Shown piece after piece: positions 24,560-34,136 of a DNA stretch of 44,183 bases. Under the pieces are notes generated by a model. That model was not told the DNA's origin and searched no databases. It saw only the letters and a program-made list of their open reading frames with translations. Source of the DNA: UBA2279 sp041595875 (lineage in GTDB: Bacteria; Actinomycetota; Coriobacteriia; Anaerosomatales; Anaerosomataceae); assembly GCA_041595875.1 (NCBI GenBank), contig JBFHJN010000011.1, positions 1-44,183 on the forward strand, written 5' to 3'. The number at the start of each line of letters is the position of its first letter. The first letter of the stretch is position 1. The position numbers were made by a program, and so were the translations under genes.

Positions 24560-25689
24560 CAGCTGTCGCCTCCCACCGCCGCCGCCGTCTCCGCACCAAC
24601 GCGCCATCTGTGAAAGCCTAAAACGAAATCCTCCAGCTCACCGCCCAAGACCGCGTCGACGTTGCCCGTCTCCACGCTCGTCCTGTGGTCTTTGACCATC
24701 TGATAGGGATACAGGACATAGCTGCGTATCTGGCTGCCGAAGGAGATGTCTTTCTTCTCCCCGCGCAGCGCCTCCATCTCGGCCTGGCGCTTCTCTTCCT
24801 CAAGCTCATACAAGCGCGAACGCAAGATCTTCATCGCCGTTTCGCGGTTCTTGAGCTGGCTCTTCTCGTTCTGGCACGTGACCACCAGACCGGACGGCAT
24901 GTGCGTGATGCGCACCGCCGAGTCCGTGGTGTTGACAGACTGGCCGCCGGGGCCCGAAGAACGATAGACATCGATACGGAGGTCCTCGTCTCGGATCTCG
25001 ACCTCGATCTCATCGGGCAGCAGTGGCAGGACCTCGATACGCGCGAACGTCGTCTGCCTGCGCTTCTTCTCGTCGGTGGGGCTGATGCGTACCAGCCGAT
25101 GAACCCCGTCCTCGGCCTGCAGCATCCCGTAGGCGTCCTTGCCGTGGACGGTGAACACCGCACGGTCGATCCCAAGCTCCACACCGGAGGGGGCGTCGTG
25201 CAAGTCGATCTTCCACTTCTTCGACGCTGCGTACTTCATCAGCATCTTGAGCAGCATCTCGGCCCAGTCCTGGGCCTCAAGACCGCCCTGACCGGGATTG
25301 ATGGTGACGATGGCATCACCGTGGTCGAACTCCCCGGTGAACCATGTGGACACCTCAAGCGCATCCAGTCTCTTGGTGAGACCGCGCAGGGTGGTCGAGG
25401 TCTCGGTGGCCAGGTCTTCGTCCTCATCGGCGACGGCCAGCTCGTTGGCCACTTCCAGATCGTCCAGATCCGCGATGGTGGTCTCATAGGAGCCGATCTC
25501 GTCGCGCAGCTCGGCTGCCTTTGCCATCACGCCCTGAGCGACCGACTGGTCGTCCCAGAAGCCGGGCTCGGTAGCCTGCGCCTCGAGTTTGGCCACCTCG
25601 TCACGCTTGGCATCAAGATGGAGGTACTCCCCGATACGCTGCACGCGTTCGCGCATTGCGGAGATCTGATCAGAACGGTCTTCTATCAT
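24559..25689 (-). CDS. prfB: peptide chain release factor 2
   Basis: The 376-residue protein is a class I release factor recognising UGA/UAA. The GGQ motif is at 248-250 (RSSGPGGQSVNTTDSAVR). The gene is a single open frame; the usual in-frame UGA frameshift site of prfB is absent, so there is no autoregulatory +1 frameshift. The recognition loop reads RISPTDEKKRR: the tripeptide is Ser-Pro-Thr (203-205) where RF2 normally has Ser-Pro-Phe. RF1 would have Pro-x-Thr, so this is still RF2-like, supported by the RF2-type N-terminus and the secA context. It follows secA by 60 bp, a frequent gene order in Gram-positive bacteria. Confidence 0.95.
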   Translation of the reverse strand: MIEDRSDQISAMRERVQRIGEYLHLDAKRDEVAKLEAQATEPGFWDDQSVAQGVMAKAAELRDEIGSYETTIADLDDLEVANELAVADEDEDLATETSTTLRGLTKRLDALEVSTWFTGEFDHGDAIVTINPGQGGLEAQDWAEMLLKMLMKYAASKKWKIDLHDAPSGVELGIDRAVFTVHGKDAYGMLQAEDGVHRLVRISPTDEKKRRQTTFARIEVLPLLPDEIEVEIRDEDLRIDVYRSSGPGGQSVNTTDSAVRITHMPSGLVVTCQNEKSQLKNRETAMKILRSRLYELEEEKRQAEMEALRGEKKDISFGSQIRSYVLYPYQMVKDHRTSVETGNVDAVLGGELEDFVLGFHRWRVGAETAAAVGGDS

Positions 25690-25748
25690 GCTGGCACCAT
25701 TTCACGTCACGAACGGGCAGGACCGGGGGCGGCGTCATGCCGCCCGGT

Positions 25749-28502
25749 TCATGCGTTCGAGCCGTGACAGTGCTTGTACTTCTTCCCGCTTCCACAGGGG
25801 CACGGATCGTTGCGCCCCACGTTGGCGTAAGGATCCTCTTTGTCTTTGACGACCGTCCTGACGCCTCCTCCACCGGCGGCCGCCGAGGCCCGCGCGATCG
25901 CACCCTGAGAAGGTCCGTCAACCTGCGCGGCAGCCTGCTGCACAGCGCCGGCGAAAATGGACTGCTCGGACGGTGCCGAGTAAGAGACACTGCCAGCCAG
26001 AGGGGTCTCCTGGACCGGCTCACGGACAACCTGGATGTGCATGATCGTACGCAGGAAGTCGATGTTGATCTCGCCGACAAGCGCCCTGAACATCTCGTAG
26101 GCTTCAGCCTTGTACTCCACAAGCGGGTCACGCTGACCCATGGCGCGCAGCCCGATGCCCTCTTTGAGGTAGTCCATCTCAAGCAGGTGGTTCATCCAAC
26201 GGGTATCGATGACCCGCAGCATGACCTGGCGCTCAAGCTGACGGAGGGCCGCATCCCCGATCTGCTCGCCCTTGTGCTCGTACTCTGTGAACAGGCGCTC
26301 GGCGAGCACGTCTCCCAGTTCGTAGGGCGTCTCGACCGACGAACGCATCTCCGCGTTCACAAGCTCGATGCCTGTGAGCTGACGGAGCTCCTCGCCCAGA
26401 CCGTCCCAGTCCCACTCCTCGGAGTAGGCCTTCTCGGGACAGTACATCTTCACCAGATCGTGCATGGTCTCGTTGACCATCTCTTCAACGCGACCGTGGA
26501 TGTCTTTGCCACCCAGGATTCGATTGCGCTCTGCGTAGATGACCTCGCGCTGCTTGTTCATGACGTCGTCGTACTCAAGGACATGCTTGCGAGCTGCGAA
26601 GTTCTGCGCCTCTACCTGGCGCTGCGCGCTCTCGATCGCCTTGGAGACCATGCCTGCCTGGATCGGCATGTCGTCAGGGATCTGCGTCTTCTCCATCATG
26701 GCGCCGATACGGTCCATCCGGCCACCACCGAACAGACGCATGAGATCGTCTTCAAGTGACAGATAGAACTGCGACAGACCGGGGTCGCCCTGACGTCCTG
26801 AGCGACCACGAAGCTGATTGTCGATGCGTCGCGAGTCGTGGCGCTCGGTGCCGATGACGGCCAGACCGCCGGCGCTCACCACTCGTTCATGCTCGGCGCC
26901 GCATGTGGCCTTCGCGGTGACCAGGGCCTCCGCCTTCTGCTCTTCAGTGGCCTCCTCAGGCTTTATGCCGCGGCCGATGAGGATGTCCTCGACCAACACC
27001 TCGGGGTTGCCTCCCAGGATGATGTCAGTGCCTCGGCCAGCCATGTTGGTGGCGATGGTCACCATGCCGAGACGACCGGCCTGTGCCACGATATGCGCTT
27101 CCTGCTCGTGGAACTTGGCGTTCAAGACGCTGTGCTCGATGCCGCGCTTCTGAAGAAGCCGGGAAAGGCGCTCGGAGTTCTCGATCGAGATGGTGCCCAC
27201 AAGGCACGGCTGTCCGGCCTTGTGCCGGTCAGCGATGTCATCGGCCACGGCGTTGAACTTGGCGTCGATATCGCGATAGATCAGGTCGTTCCTATCATCA
27301 CGGACCATCGGGCGGTTCGTGGGGATGACCATCACGGGCAGGCTGTAGATCTCACGGAACTCCTGGTCCTCGGTAACAGCGGTACCGGTCATTCCGCCCA
27401 GCTTGTCATACATGCGGAAGTAGTTCTGCAGCGTGATGGTCGCCAGCGTCTGGTTCTCTTCTCGGACATGCTGCTTCTCTTTGGCCTCGATGGCCTGATG
27501 CAGACCTTCCGAGTAACGACGGCCAACCATGAGGCGGCCGGTGAACTCGTCGACGATGAGGACTTCCCCGTCCTTCACGACGTAGTCGACATCCCTCTTG
27601 AAAAGGAACTGGGCCTTCAGTGCCTGCTGCAGATGGTTCACCATCTGCCCGGACGGATCCGAGTACAGGTCATCGATGCCAAGCCAGTTCTCGACCTTGC
27701 GTATGCCCTCCTCAGTGGGCGCGACAGTACGTTTGGCCTCGTCGAGCTCGAAATCCTCTTCGGCTTTGAGCCGCGGAACGGCTTTGGCAAACGACTTGTA
27801 CGCGTCGGCGGACTTCGTACCGGCGCCCGAGATGATGAGAGGTGTCCGGGCCTCGTCGATGAGGATGGAATCCACCTCGTCCACGATAGCGTAGTGGTGG
27901 CCTCGCTGGACTCTCCGCTCGGCACTCACCACCATGTTGTCCCGCAGGTAGTCAAAACCGAATTCGCTGTTCGTTCCATACGTGACGTCTGCTTCGTACG
28001 CCGGCTTGCGCTTCTCGGCAGGCATCTGCGATTGGACCAACCCGACCTCAAGGCCCAGGAACCGGTAGACGTTGCCCATCCAGTCGGAGTCTCGCTTGGC
28101 CAGGTAGTCGTTGACGGTGACTACGTGCACGCCCTTGCCGCTGAGCGCATTCAGGTACACCGCAAGCGTGGCGACCAGCGTCTTGCCTTCCCCGGTCTTC
28201 ATCTCGGCGATCATGCCGCGATGCAGGACCATACCGCCGATGAGCTGGACGTCGAAGTGACGCATCCCAAGGGTGCGCCAGGCCGCTTCACGACACACCG
28301 CAAAGGCCTCGGGCAGCAGGTCATCGGCCGTCTCGCCCTTCTCCATCCGCGAGCGGAACTCCACCGTCTTCTCACGCAAAGCGGTGTCGCTGAGTGCCTT
28401 GATCGAAGGCTCAAGGTCGTTGATCTGAGCCACGATAGCCTCAAACTGGCGAAGCTGCTTGCCTTCGCCCATGGTTAGAAGCTTCGAGAGGATGTTCGCC
28501 AT
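25749..28502 (-). CDS. secA: preprotein translocase ATPase SecA
   Basis: The 917-residue motor of the Sec pathway is complete. It has Walker A in EMKTGEGKTLVATLA, VTVNDYLAKRDSDWM, the DEAD-box-like VDEVDSILIDEART, and the second nucleotide domain with TNMAGRGTDIILGGNP and QLRGRSGRQGDPG. Its C-terminus carries the zinc finger NDPCPCGSGKKYKHCHG, which binds SecB or lipids. AGGAGA lies upstream of ATG 28502. The gene is followed by prfB. Its usual upstream neighbour hpf is about 8 kb away here, separated by the HD-GYP/SARP cassette. Confidence 0.98.
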   Translation of the reverse strand: MANILSKLLTMGEGKQLRQFEAIVAQINDLEPSIKALSDTALREKTVEFRSRMEKGETADDLLPEAFAVCREAAWRTLGMRHFDVQLIGGMVLHRGMIAEMKTGEGKTLVATLAVYLNALSGKGVHVVTVNDYLAKRDSDWMGNVYRFLGLEVGLVQSQMPAEKRKPAYEADVTYGTNSEFGFDYLRDNMVVSAERRVQRGHHYAIVDEVDSILIDEARTPLIISGAGTKSADAYKSFAKAVPRLKAEEDFELDEAKRTVAPTEEGIRKVENWLGIDDLYSDPSGQMVNHLQQALKAQFLFKRDVDYVVKDGEVLIVDEFTGRLMVGRRYSEGLHQAIEAKEKQHVREENQTLATITLQNYFRMYDKLGGMTGTAVTEDQEFREIYSLPVMVIPTNRPMVRDDRNDLIYRDIDAKFNAVADDIADRHKAGQPCLVGTISIENSERLSRLLQKRGIEHSVLNAKFHEQEAHIVAQAGRLGMVTIATNMAGRGTDIILGGNPEVLVEDILIGRGIKPEEATEEQKAEALVTAKATCGAEHERVVSAGGLAVIGTERHDSRRIDNQLRGRSGRQGDPGLSQFYLSLEDDLMRLFGGGRMDRIGAMMEKTQIPDDMPIQAGMVSKAIESAQRQVEAQNFAARKHVLEYDDVMNKQREVIYAERNRILGGKDIHGRVEEMVNETMHDLVKMYCPEKAYSEEWDWDGLGEELRQLTGIELVNAEMRSSVETPYELGDVLAERLFTEYEHKGEQIGDAALRQLERQVMLRVIDTRWMNHLLEMDYLKEGIGLRAMGQRDPLVEYKAEAYEMFRALVGEINIDFLRTIMHIQVVREPVQETPLAGSVSYSAPSEQSIFAGAVQQAAAQVDGPSQGAIARASAAAGGGGVRTVVKDKEDPYANVGRNDPCPCGSGKKYKHCHGSNA

Positions 28503-28551
28503 GGATTTCAGTCTCCTGAGAGTGATCCCGAGTGTGTTTAGAATACGCCCG

Positions 28552-28578
28552 ATAATAGCACAGGAGGGGTGTTCCCAA
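28552..28578 (-). promoter_or_regulatory. secA promoter
   Basis: An extended -10, TGC-TATTAT (TATTAT at 28552-28557), with a weak TTGGGA at 28573-28578 (15-bp spacer). The predicted start lies about 45 nt before ATG 28502. It lets secA be expressed independently of the cassette upstream. Confidence 0.6.
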
Positions 28579-28901
28579 GCGGTCCGGAGAGGTGCACGAG
28601 AGTGTCACTTCCCAGGCTCCGGTAGCCCGACGGGAAAGTCATCGGCCCCCGGACTTCAAAGTCCGGGGGCCGACCGCCGGTAGACTCAAAGACCCAATTG
28701 GTCCAACCGCCGACACCGCTCTTTCAGTGCCCCTCAGGAGTCTCCCTCTCCTCACCTGCCGAGCGCCGTCGAGGTCGCATAGCTCGCTAACGAGAACCCT
28801 TCGAATCCGCCTACCGACCAGTCCGAGCTCTTTGGCTCAGCTGATGCGATTCTAGCGGGTCAATCTGAACAGTCGCTTAACCCCAAACTAACGAATTCCA
28901 A
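28579..28901. other. gene-free spacer between the SARP-type regulator and secA
   Basis: I see no credible gene in these roughly 320 bases. They hold the large palindrome at 28642-28673, an 8-bp palindrome CCAATTGG near 28695 and a TAACCCCAAACT 12-mer at 28878-28889. That 12-mer recurs inverted (11 of 12) at 35648-35659, near the other end of the lower-GC cassette. No tRNA fold could be built. Confidence 0.5.
28642..28673. terminator. 13-bp GC-rich hairpin downstream of the SARP-type regulator
   Basis: TCGGCCCCCGGAC (28642-28654) and its exact complement (28661-28673) flank a TTCAAA loop. On either strand the T-run is missing, so termination would be factor-assisted or partial. It lies 230 nt past the regulator stop and 64 nt before the secA -35, a position suited to insulating secA. 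Confidence 0.55.
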
Positions 28902-31900
28902 CTAGCGCTCGGGAGAGTCCTCCATGGCGAGAACCTCCTCATAAAGCTTCCTCGTCTCGACGCTAGGGTCGAGTCCAAGGTCTTCAGAGAGCTTCGCCCG
29001 GCAGGCCATGAACATGTCGACGGCACCGCTACGCTGGCCGATGTCGATCTGATACCTGATCGCAGCCTGATAGAGGTCTTCTCGCCAGGGATCGTACTCA
29101 AGACCGGCGCGGACATACTCGACAGCATGCTCAAGGTCTCCGGCGTCGCGACACATGCGGCTGATTCGCAGCATCGCGTTCCCGAAGTGCACGCGATACC
29201 TGTCTCGAATAGGACGGAACCAGTCGTCGTATATCTCGGAAGGCAACAGATCCGCACGGTAGATCTCACGGAGCCGGCGCACTTTCGCCAACGCGACATC
29301 CAGGTTGGATCCGGCTTCTGCTTCTTCGAACTCAGCCATGGTCTGGTCGAAGTCATCAAGATCAGAACGCACCAACGGTCGGACGATCCTGCAGATCCCC
29401 CCGACATGTTCCACGTATGGGCATGGCGCCCCTCGACCCGCAGGAGCCAAGGCACGCTTCATCGTGGACCAGATGACGTAGAAGTTGTTCCTTGCCGACT
29501 CCTCGGTCATGTCCGGCCACAAGCACTCAAGCAAGATGTCCCGGGGGACATCGCGACCCTGCTTGGTGACCAGCATCATGAACAACAGACGGGCTTTGCG
29601 CTTCTTCCACGCTCTGTCCGGAACGACGCCGTCAGGCGTGGTGACCTCTAGCCCACCGAACAGACGCACCCGCACCTTGGGCTCTCCGACAAGCGCCAAC
29701 TCGAGCGTGCCGGCTCCATCGTCGCCCAAAAGACGTGCGGCAAGCGTCTTCCAGTCGTCAGCATCAAGGACATCACGGGCCAGAGGCAGGGCCGCCCTTG
29801 CATGCTCAGGCATGATCATCCGCAGCATGTGGGTGGGCAGCTTGTCGACGCCAACCGCCGCAGCAACAACGCCGAGAAGCCCCGGGAAGGTCCGGATGTA
29901 CATAGCCAATTCCCAGTTGGCGCTCTCACTCAGAATGTAGTCCTTATGAATCCTCAGCATCTCCACGCGAGCCTCAAATGACTCCTCAGCCCGACGGCGC
30001 CTGATCTCCGCCCCTATCAGCGAGGCTCTCAAGGTATTATGCCGGGCCGCCGCCTCAAGCGGCGCTGTGCCGAGAATACCCTCAGCTGCACACTCGTCGC
30101 CAATGGCTAAGAAGGAAGCGGCGACCTCAGTCCTCGCCCATGCGGCCCAAGTACCCGAAATAGCCGCCGAGTCTGAAGTGGCGATGGCCAGAGCCTCCTC
30201 AGCCGCGTTCATGGACTCATCATGCTTGCCGCGGACTCGCAGCAGGACCGCGGCAGTCAGCTTGCTCCAGACTGTTGACATCGCATCACTTGTGTCGAGG
30301 CATCCCTGAACGGCGCGTGCGTGTTCCTGCTCTGCTTCGGCATTCTTCCCTAGGCCCAGTAAGGCCACGGAACGCGTACCTGCGATATTGTGTGCAATCC
30401 AGCTGATCCCCGCGTCAGTTGCCATCTCGTCGGCTGCAACAAGCAACCCAAGAGCCCGACTCAGGCGGCCCGTTTGTACGAGACTCCAAGCCAGGTTGCT
30501 TGTTGACTGGACTCTAGTTCCAACTGACACTCGGGCATCAGCCCGAATCGCTTCAAGGGACGGCAAGGTCTCAGCCCAGTCACCCTGGTGAGGGCCCAAC
30601 AGCCACAGATAGCACAACGTGGCGTGAGCTCTCACCTCGGAACTTATTGAATCGTGCCTGCTGTTCTCTATCATCACGGCGCTATGCATGCGAGCCCCAT
30701 CGATATCGCCAGATTGAGCCAGAGCGATGCTCAGGTACGAGTTGCAGAGGCATGCAAGCCTTGGTTCACGCATGCACTCACCATCAGCGGCCATGTGGTT
30801 GAGCGTCGTACATATGCCCTCATAGTCCCCGGTGTCCAACATAGTCCGGGCCAGCAGCAGTCGCGATTCAACGGTAAGCTCGGCATCGTCACCGTAGCGG
30901 CACACCTCGTATGCCGCAGAAGCACTGCGTCTAGCGGCTGCCGAATCGCCTGCGAGTCGCTCCAGCCTCCCTCTCACAAGGAGTAATCTCGGGCGGGACG
31001 CCACTATCGAAACAGGGATGCCGCTCAAAGCCTGGCGCAACAGGCGCGTTCGCCCAAGCAGGAGCAGGTCGTGGGCAACGTCCTCCACAAGGGCTGCATA
31101 CTCCTCTGGCGTACTCCACCGCTTGGCCATAGAAAGCAGTCGATCATGGTTCGCATTGACTCTCAAGTGCTTGAGTGCCATCGCCGCAACTGACGCCCCC
31201 TGCTCAAGTGCCGTTACAAACTCTGGGGAACTGAAAGGTTCAGCGGCAAGCTCATGTATCTGAAAGTGCACTCCACCGTCTTCATCTGAGAAGACACGAA
31301 CAAGCGGAATCGTCTCGCTCAGAATCAACAAGTCCTTGCCGCAGTTTGCGCCCGCCACTATCTCAAGGTCATCAGTAGTACCAGACGCCAACATGGCCAC
31401 TGCGGCCAAGACATCTAGTTGCCGATTACTGAGGCTCGCACGGGCGACATTAAGAAGATAGGCCCGTAAATCTTGAGTCAGGCCAACCCCCACGGATTGT
31501 GAACCAGTCAAGGAGACATGCCGAGTCATGATTGACAGCGTCGCGGCATGTCCGCCACTCGCATCTACTAATGCGGCCAACGTGTCATCAGATGGCGTGT
31601 CTCCCACCGACCAAGAAACAAGTCTCTTGGCTTCCTCAGAGTCAAGCAGCAGATCGCTCGCGGACAGGGTCCACATCTCTATGGCACCGGAGGTTGTGTA
31701 GTCCAGGACCTCACGCGTAGTCACGACCACGCCCGAGGCTCTCCCACATAGCCTGACCAGCATGGAGGAGAGTTCGCCCACGAGACGAAGATCTGCAAGC
31801 TGATGTAGGCCATCGAGCACTAACAGCACCGGACCGTCACTGAGTTCAGAGAGGCTGCTTGCTACGGCTGAGAGAATCTCGCTGTAATCTAGACCCGGAA

Positions 31901-32180
31901 CCAGGCCAAGCTCAGAGCATCCTAGCGCCTCGTGGTCTAGAAGGACAGGCGCGACGGCCTCAAGGAGACCGGTGGAATCAGCCGCCTGACCGGCAAGATC
32001 GATCCATAAACGATGTGCGAAACCAACCTCCCCTAGCTGACCAGCTAGAACCGACTTGCCATAGCCGCTAGGCGCGCTTATGACTACAAGCGCGGGTCGA
32101 AATCGACGATACCGATCCTTGAAGCGCTTTCTCTCAGCCGCAAAGTCAGACGTTGGCCAGAAGCCACGCGAAACGACCAT
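28902..32180 (-). CDS. large ATPase-TPR regulator with C-terminal SARP/BTAD DNA-binding module
   Basis: The start is placed at ATG 32180 (1092 residues) after a GGGGGGGAGG run; a longer frame to 32342 crosses the promoter region. An N-terminal STAND/MalT-like NTPase has Walker A APSGYGKS (36-43) and Walker B PVLLVLDGLHQLAD. A long helical TPR-like region follows. The last about 255 residues carry a winged helix (VRLFGGLEVTTPDG, WKKRKARLLFMMLV, ILLECLWPDMTEESARNNFYVIWSTMK) and a bacterial transcriptional activation domain (EDLYQAAIRYQIDIG, LGLDPSVETRKLYEE). Such proteins are ATP-dependent switches that activate promoters on sensing a ligand or protein. It follows the HD-GYP/HD/DUF5317 genes but has its own promoter. 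The lower GC here suggests later acquisition. Confidence 0.88.
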   Translation of the reverse strand: MVVSRGFWPTSDFAAERKRFKDRYRRFRPALVVISAPSGYGKSVLAGQLGEVGFAHRLWIDLAGQAADSTGLLEAVAPVLLDHEALGCSELGLVPGLDYSEILSAVASSLSELSDGPVLLVLDGLHQLADLRLVGELSSMLVRLCGRASGVVVTTREVLDYTTSGAIEMWTLSASDLLLDSEEAKRLVSWSVGDTPSDDTLAALVDASGGHAATLSIMTRHVSLTGSQSVGVGLTQDLRAYLLNVARASLSNRQLDVLAAVAMLASGTTDDLEIVAGANCGKDLLILSETIPLVRVFSDEDGGVHFQIHELAAEPFSSPEFVTALEQGASVAAMALKHLRVNANHDRLLSMAKRWSTPEEYAALVEDVAHDLLLLGRTRLLRQALSGIPVSIVASRPRLLLVRGRLERLAGDSAAARRSASAAYEVCRYGDDAELTVESRLLLARTMLDTGDYEGICTTLNHMAADGECMREPRLACLCNSYLSIALAQSGDIDGARMHSAVMIENSRHDSISSEVRAHATLCYLWLLGPHQGDWAETLPSLEAIRADARVSVGTRVQSTSNLAWSLVQTGRLSRALGLLVAADEMATDAGISWIAHNIAGTRSVALLGLGKNAEAEQEHARAVQGCLDTSDAMSTVWSKLTAAVLLRVRGKHDESMNAAEEALAIATSDSAAISGTWAAWARTEVAASFLAIGDECAAEGILGTAPLEAAARHNTLRASLIGAEIRRRRAEESFEARVEMLRIHKDYILSESANWELAMYIRTFPGLLGVVAAAVGVDKLPTHMLRMIMPEHARAALPLARDVLDADDWKTLAARLLGDDGAGTLELALVGEPKVRVRLFGGLEVTTPDGVVPDRAWKKRKARLLFMMLVTKQGRDVPRDILLECLWPDMTEESARNNFYVIWSTMKRALAPAGRGAPCPYVEHVGGICRIVRPLVRSDLDDFDQTMAEFEEAEAGSNLDVALAKVRRLREIYRADLLPSEIYDDWFRPIRDRYRVHFGNAMLRISRMCRDAGDLEHAVEYVRAGLEYDPWREDLYQAAIRYQIDIGQRSGAVDMFMACRAKLSEDLGLDPSVETRKLYEEVLAMEDSPER

Positions 32181-32227
32181 GCGCCTCCCCCCCTCAGCTC
32201 TTGGGAGACTCCTGAAGTGTAAAGACG

Positions 32228-32256
32228 ATACTACAATATGAATACCGAATAAGTAA
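32228..32256 (-). promoter_or_regulatory. promoter of the SARP-type regulator
   Basis: TTACTT (32251-32256) and TAGTAT (32228-32233) are separated by exactly 17 bp in a markedly AT-rich patch between the DUF5317 gene and the regulator. The predicted transcript start is about 40 nt before ATG 32180. Confidence 0.62.
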
Positions 32257-32349
32257 GAAAGCCGAAATACACATCGTCCTGCGTAGCGTTCGGACAAACT
32301 TCTGGAGTATTGGATGCGTGGAGCAGCGCCCAACAGGAGCATCCAGCGT

Positions 32350-32889
32350 TCAGTAAGTGGCTCTCATTCCGCAGAAGACAATGGCGCCAGTTCCCAGAAC
32401 GAGGAAAACGTCTCCCACGCTTACCACCCCTCTATGCCATCCAGGCCCACCTATGCCGAATTGGTCGGCTAGAACACTCAGGCTTGTGTCTTGGGTGAGC
32501 GGCTCATGCAACATGTCGAATTCCAGCCTGGAGAGGTTAACATCCGGATCGACGGCTGCTATCGCCTCAAGGTTCACCGGCATTGCACCGTTGGCACAAA
32601 TGACCACCATATTGAGGCTCACACCTACGGCGACCAATATCATACCTACGGACTTCCTGTTCGCCAGTGCGACTACCACCAGCATGCCCATCATCATGAG
32701 CCAGACGACCAGATACAGCTCATGCGGACCCGGCAGAGTCCTGGACAGCCCTGGGAGCATCAACTGCACGAGCAAAGCAATACCGAGTATTGCCTCTCCC
32801 TTGATCTTGAGTCGGCGCAGATTCGCAAAGTTCCCGCCCAGGGCGAGCCCACCGAGAATCCCCGCCAAAATGCCATCAAGAAGAATCAA
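32350..32889 (-). CDS. DUF5317-like membrane protein
   Basis: This 179-residue protein starts at TTG 32889, which overlaps the TGA of the upstream gene as TTGA; GGAGGTG lies about 9 nt before it. Five hydrophobic helices are visible (about 3-18, 32-48, 58-76, 82-98 and 160-176). Conserved-looking motifs are CANGAMPVN at 98-106, followed by a soluble stretch with FDMLHEPLTQDTSLSVLADQ, and the C-terminal VVSVGDVFLVLGTG. I recognise this pattern as DUF5317, a family without known function. Translational coupling to two HD-domain signalling genes suggests it works with them, perhaps as a receptor or in handling a peptide. That is inference. Confidence 0.65.
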   Translation of the reverse strand: MILLDGILAGILGGLALGGNFANLRRLKIKGEAILGIALLVQLMLPGLSRTLPGPHELYLVVWLMMMGMLVVVALANRKSVGMILVAVGVSLNMVVICANGAMPVNLEAIAAVDPDVNLSRLEFDMLHEPLTQDTSLSVLADQFGIGGPGWHRGVVSVGDVFLVLGTGAIVFCGMRATY

Positions 32890-34136
32890 GCCTCGGCACC
32901 TCCGAGCGACAGTACATCTCTTGTGGTCCAGGCCCCGGCGATTGCAAAGAGCGCGTTCACCACTCGCATGCCCGCAGCGGTTGACTTGAAATCATCGAAA
33001 TCGGAAGACAAGATTGCCTCCACTGGGCTGTCTTCAGTCTGCACAAGCACCGCCCGATCGAGACGCGATGCTGCCTTGACTAGGAGAACCGCCGTCAGCA
33101 GCTCATTGTCATCCGCCGTACATATGTCGGCCACCCTGTCTTCATGGCGAAGCACGACAGGAGCCGCCGAGCTGACAAAGGGGATTTGTTCGACGATCTC
33201 AGCTCCCACTCGCGCGTGTTCGTCGGGCGAACCGGCCTCCGAGCGCCTCTCGTCACCGATCTTGCCAATGTCATGCAGCAACGCGGCATAACCAACACGC
33301 TCGAGACTCGCCCCGCTCAGCCCCAAGTAGCGTCCAGCTCGGGCAGACAGGTCGGCAACCCGCTTTGCGTGACCTTCTTCCCCGGGCAACTGCAGCTCAA
33401 CGGCATGGACGAGAGCCTGAATTGTCTCTTGATACGCGGTCCTAATCCGGAGCAGCAAATTGAAGTTGTTCTGCATCATCAACACAAGGGCCGTCATCGC
33501 AAGCAGAGCCACGTAACCCAGCGAGTCGAATAACAACACAATCACCACACCGGTTGAGACATGACCAACGTAGACCAAGGCAATCGGTCGGCTAACCCGA
33601 ATGAGCTCGCGTACGATATTGGCGCCACTTCTCAAGCTCTGAGCAAGAGCGACTGTAATCATGTCAAGAAGCGCATACATCAGCCCGAGGGCGAGTAGCG
33701 AAGCTTGGGCCGCAAGACCAGTAAGGTTTCCCCCCACGGCGAGACTAACCACATGGGCCGACGGTGACAGCGCTGCCAGAACAAGCAGTTTGCGGCTGAC
33801 CTCCGCCGCTCGTTCAAGGAATGAGGAGTCCTCTCGAGGATTAGACACCACGCCAATGAGGCTACCGACCGCCGCAGCTAGAAACACCTCTGTCGACCCG
33901 AATAGCACTAGGGCGGCGAGGCCAATCGAGGCATCAATGTAGACCATGTCCCCTCCGCCGAGACGGACTCCGAGATAGGTGGCGAGGATCCACAGTATGC
34001 AGAGCAGGATCAGACCGACAAAGTCTAGACCGTCCCAAGCCTGCACCAAGGCCGTGACGACGACTCCAACCCCTATAGCGATCATGACGAAGGTGAATAC
34101 TAGATGACGGAGCCTGGAGTATTTCGCCTGTATCAT
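32886..34136 (-). CDS. membrane protein with degenerate HD domain
   Basis: The start is placed at ATG 34136 (416 residues), which overlaps the upstream TGA as ATGA; a GTG at 34145 would add 3 residues. About seven to eight membrane helices occupy residues 10-225. The cytoplasmic part has an HD domain: LQLPGEEGHAKRVADLS, then H288-D289 in LLHDIGKIG, DEHARVGAEIV and LRHEDRVADICT. The HHExxDGxGYP signature of cyclic-di-GMP phosphodiesterases is absent, replaced by RHEDRVAD. The overall layout mirrors the preceding HD-GYP protein. It may be a diverged copy acting as a partner, or a hydrolase of a different substrate. Confidence 0.82.
   Translation of the reverse strand: MIQAKYSRLRHLVFTFVMIAIGVGVVVTALVQAWDGLDFVGLILLCILWILATYLGVRLGGGDMVYIDASIGLAALVLFGSTEVFLAAAVGSLIGVVSNPREDSSFLERAAEVSRKLLVLAALSPSAHVVSLAVGGNLTGLAAQASLLALGLMYALLDMITVALAQSLRSGANIVRELIRVSRPIALVYVGHVSTGVVIVLLFDSLGYVALLAMTALVLMMQNNFNLLLRIRTAYQETIQALVHAVELQLPGEEGHAKRVADLSARAGRYLGLSGASLERVGYAALLHDIGKIGDERRSEAGSPDEHARVGAEIVEQIPFVSSAAPVVLRHEDRVADICTADDNELLTAVLLVKAASRLDRAVLVQTEDSPVEAILSSDFDDFKSTAAGMRVVNALFAIAGAWTTRDVLSLGGAEA

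Noticed and set aside
25600..25689. Programmed +1 frameshift in prfB
   Set aside because: The reading frame is continuous from ATG 25689 with no in-frame UGA or upstream CUU-UGA slip site.
28562..28673. Possible selenocysteine tRNA (GACTTCAAAG in a strong hairpin after GGAGGGGTGTTCCCAAGCGG)
   Set aside because: The anticodon-like stem closes on a 6-nt loop, no D-arm or T-arm (GGTTCGA) can be built, and no acceptor partner or CCA is found. It is better read as a GC-rich palindrome.
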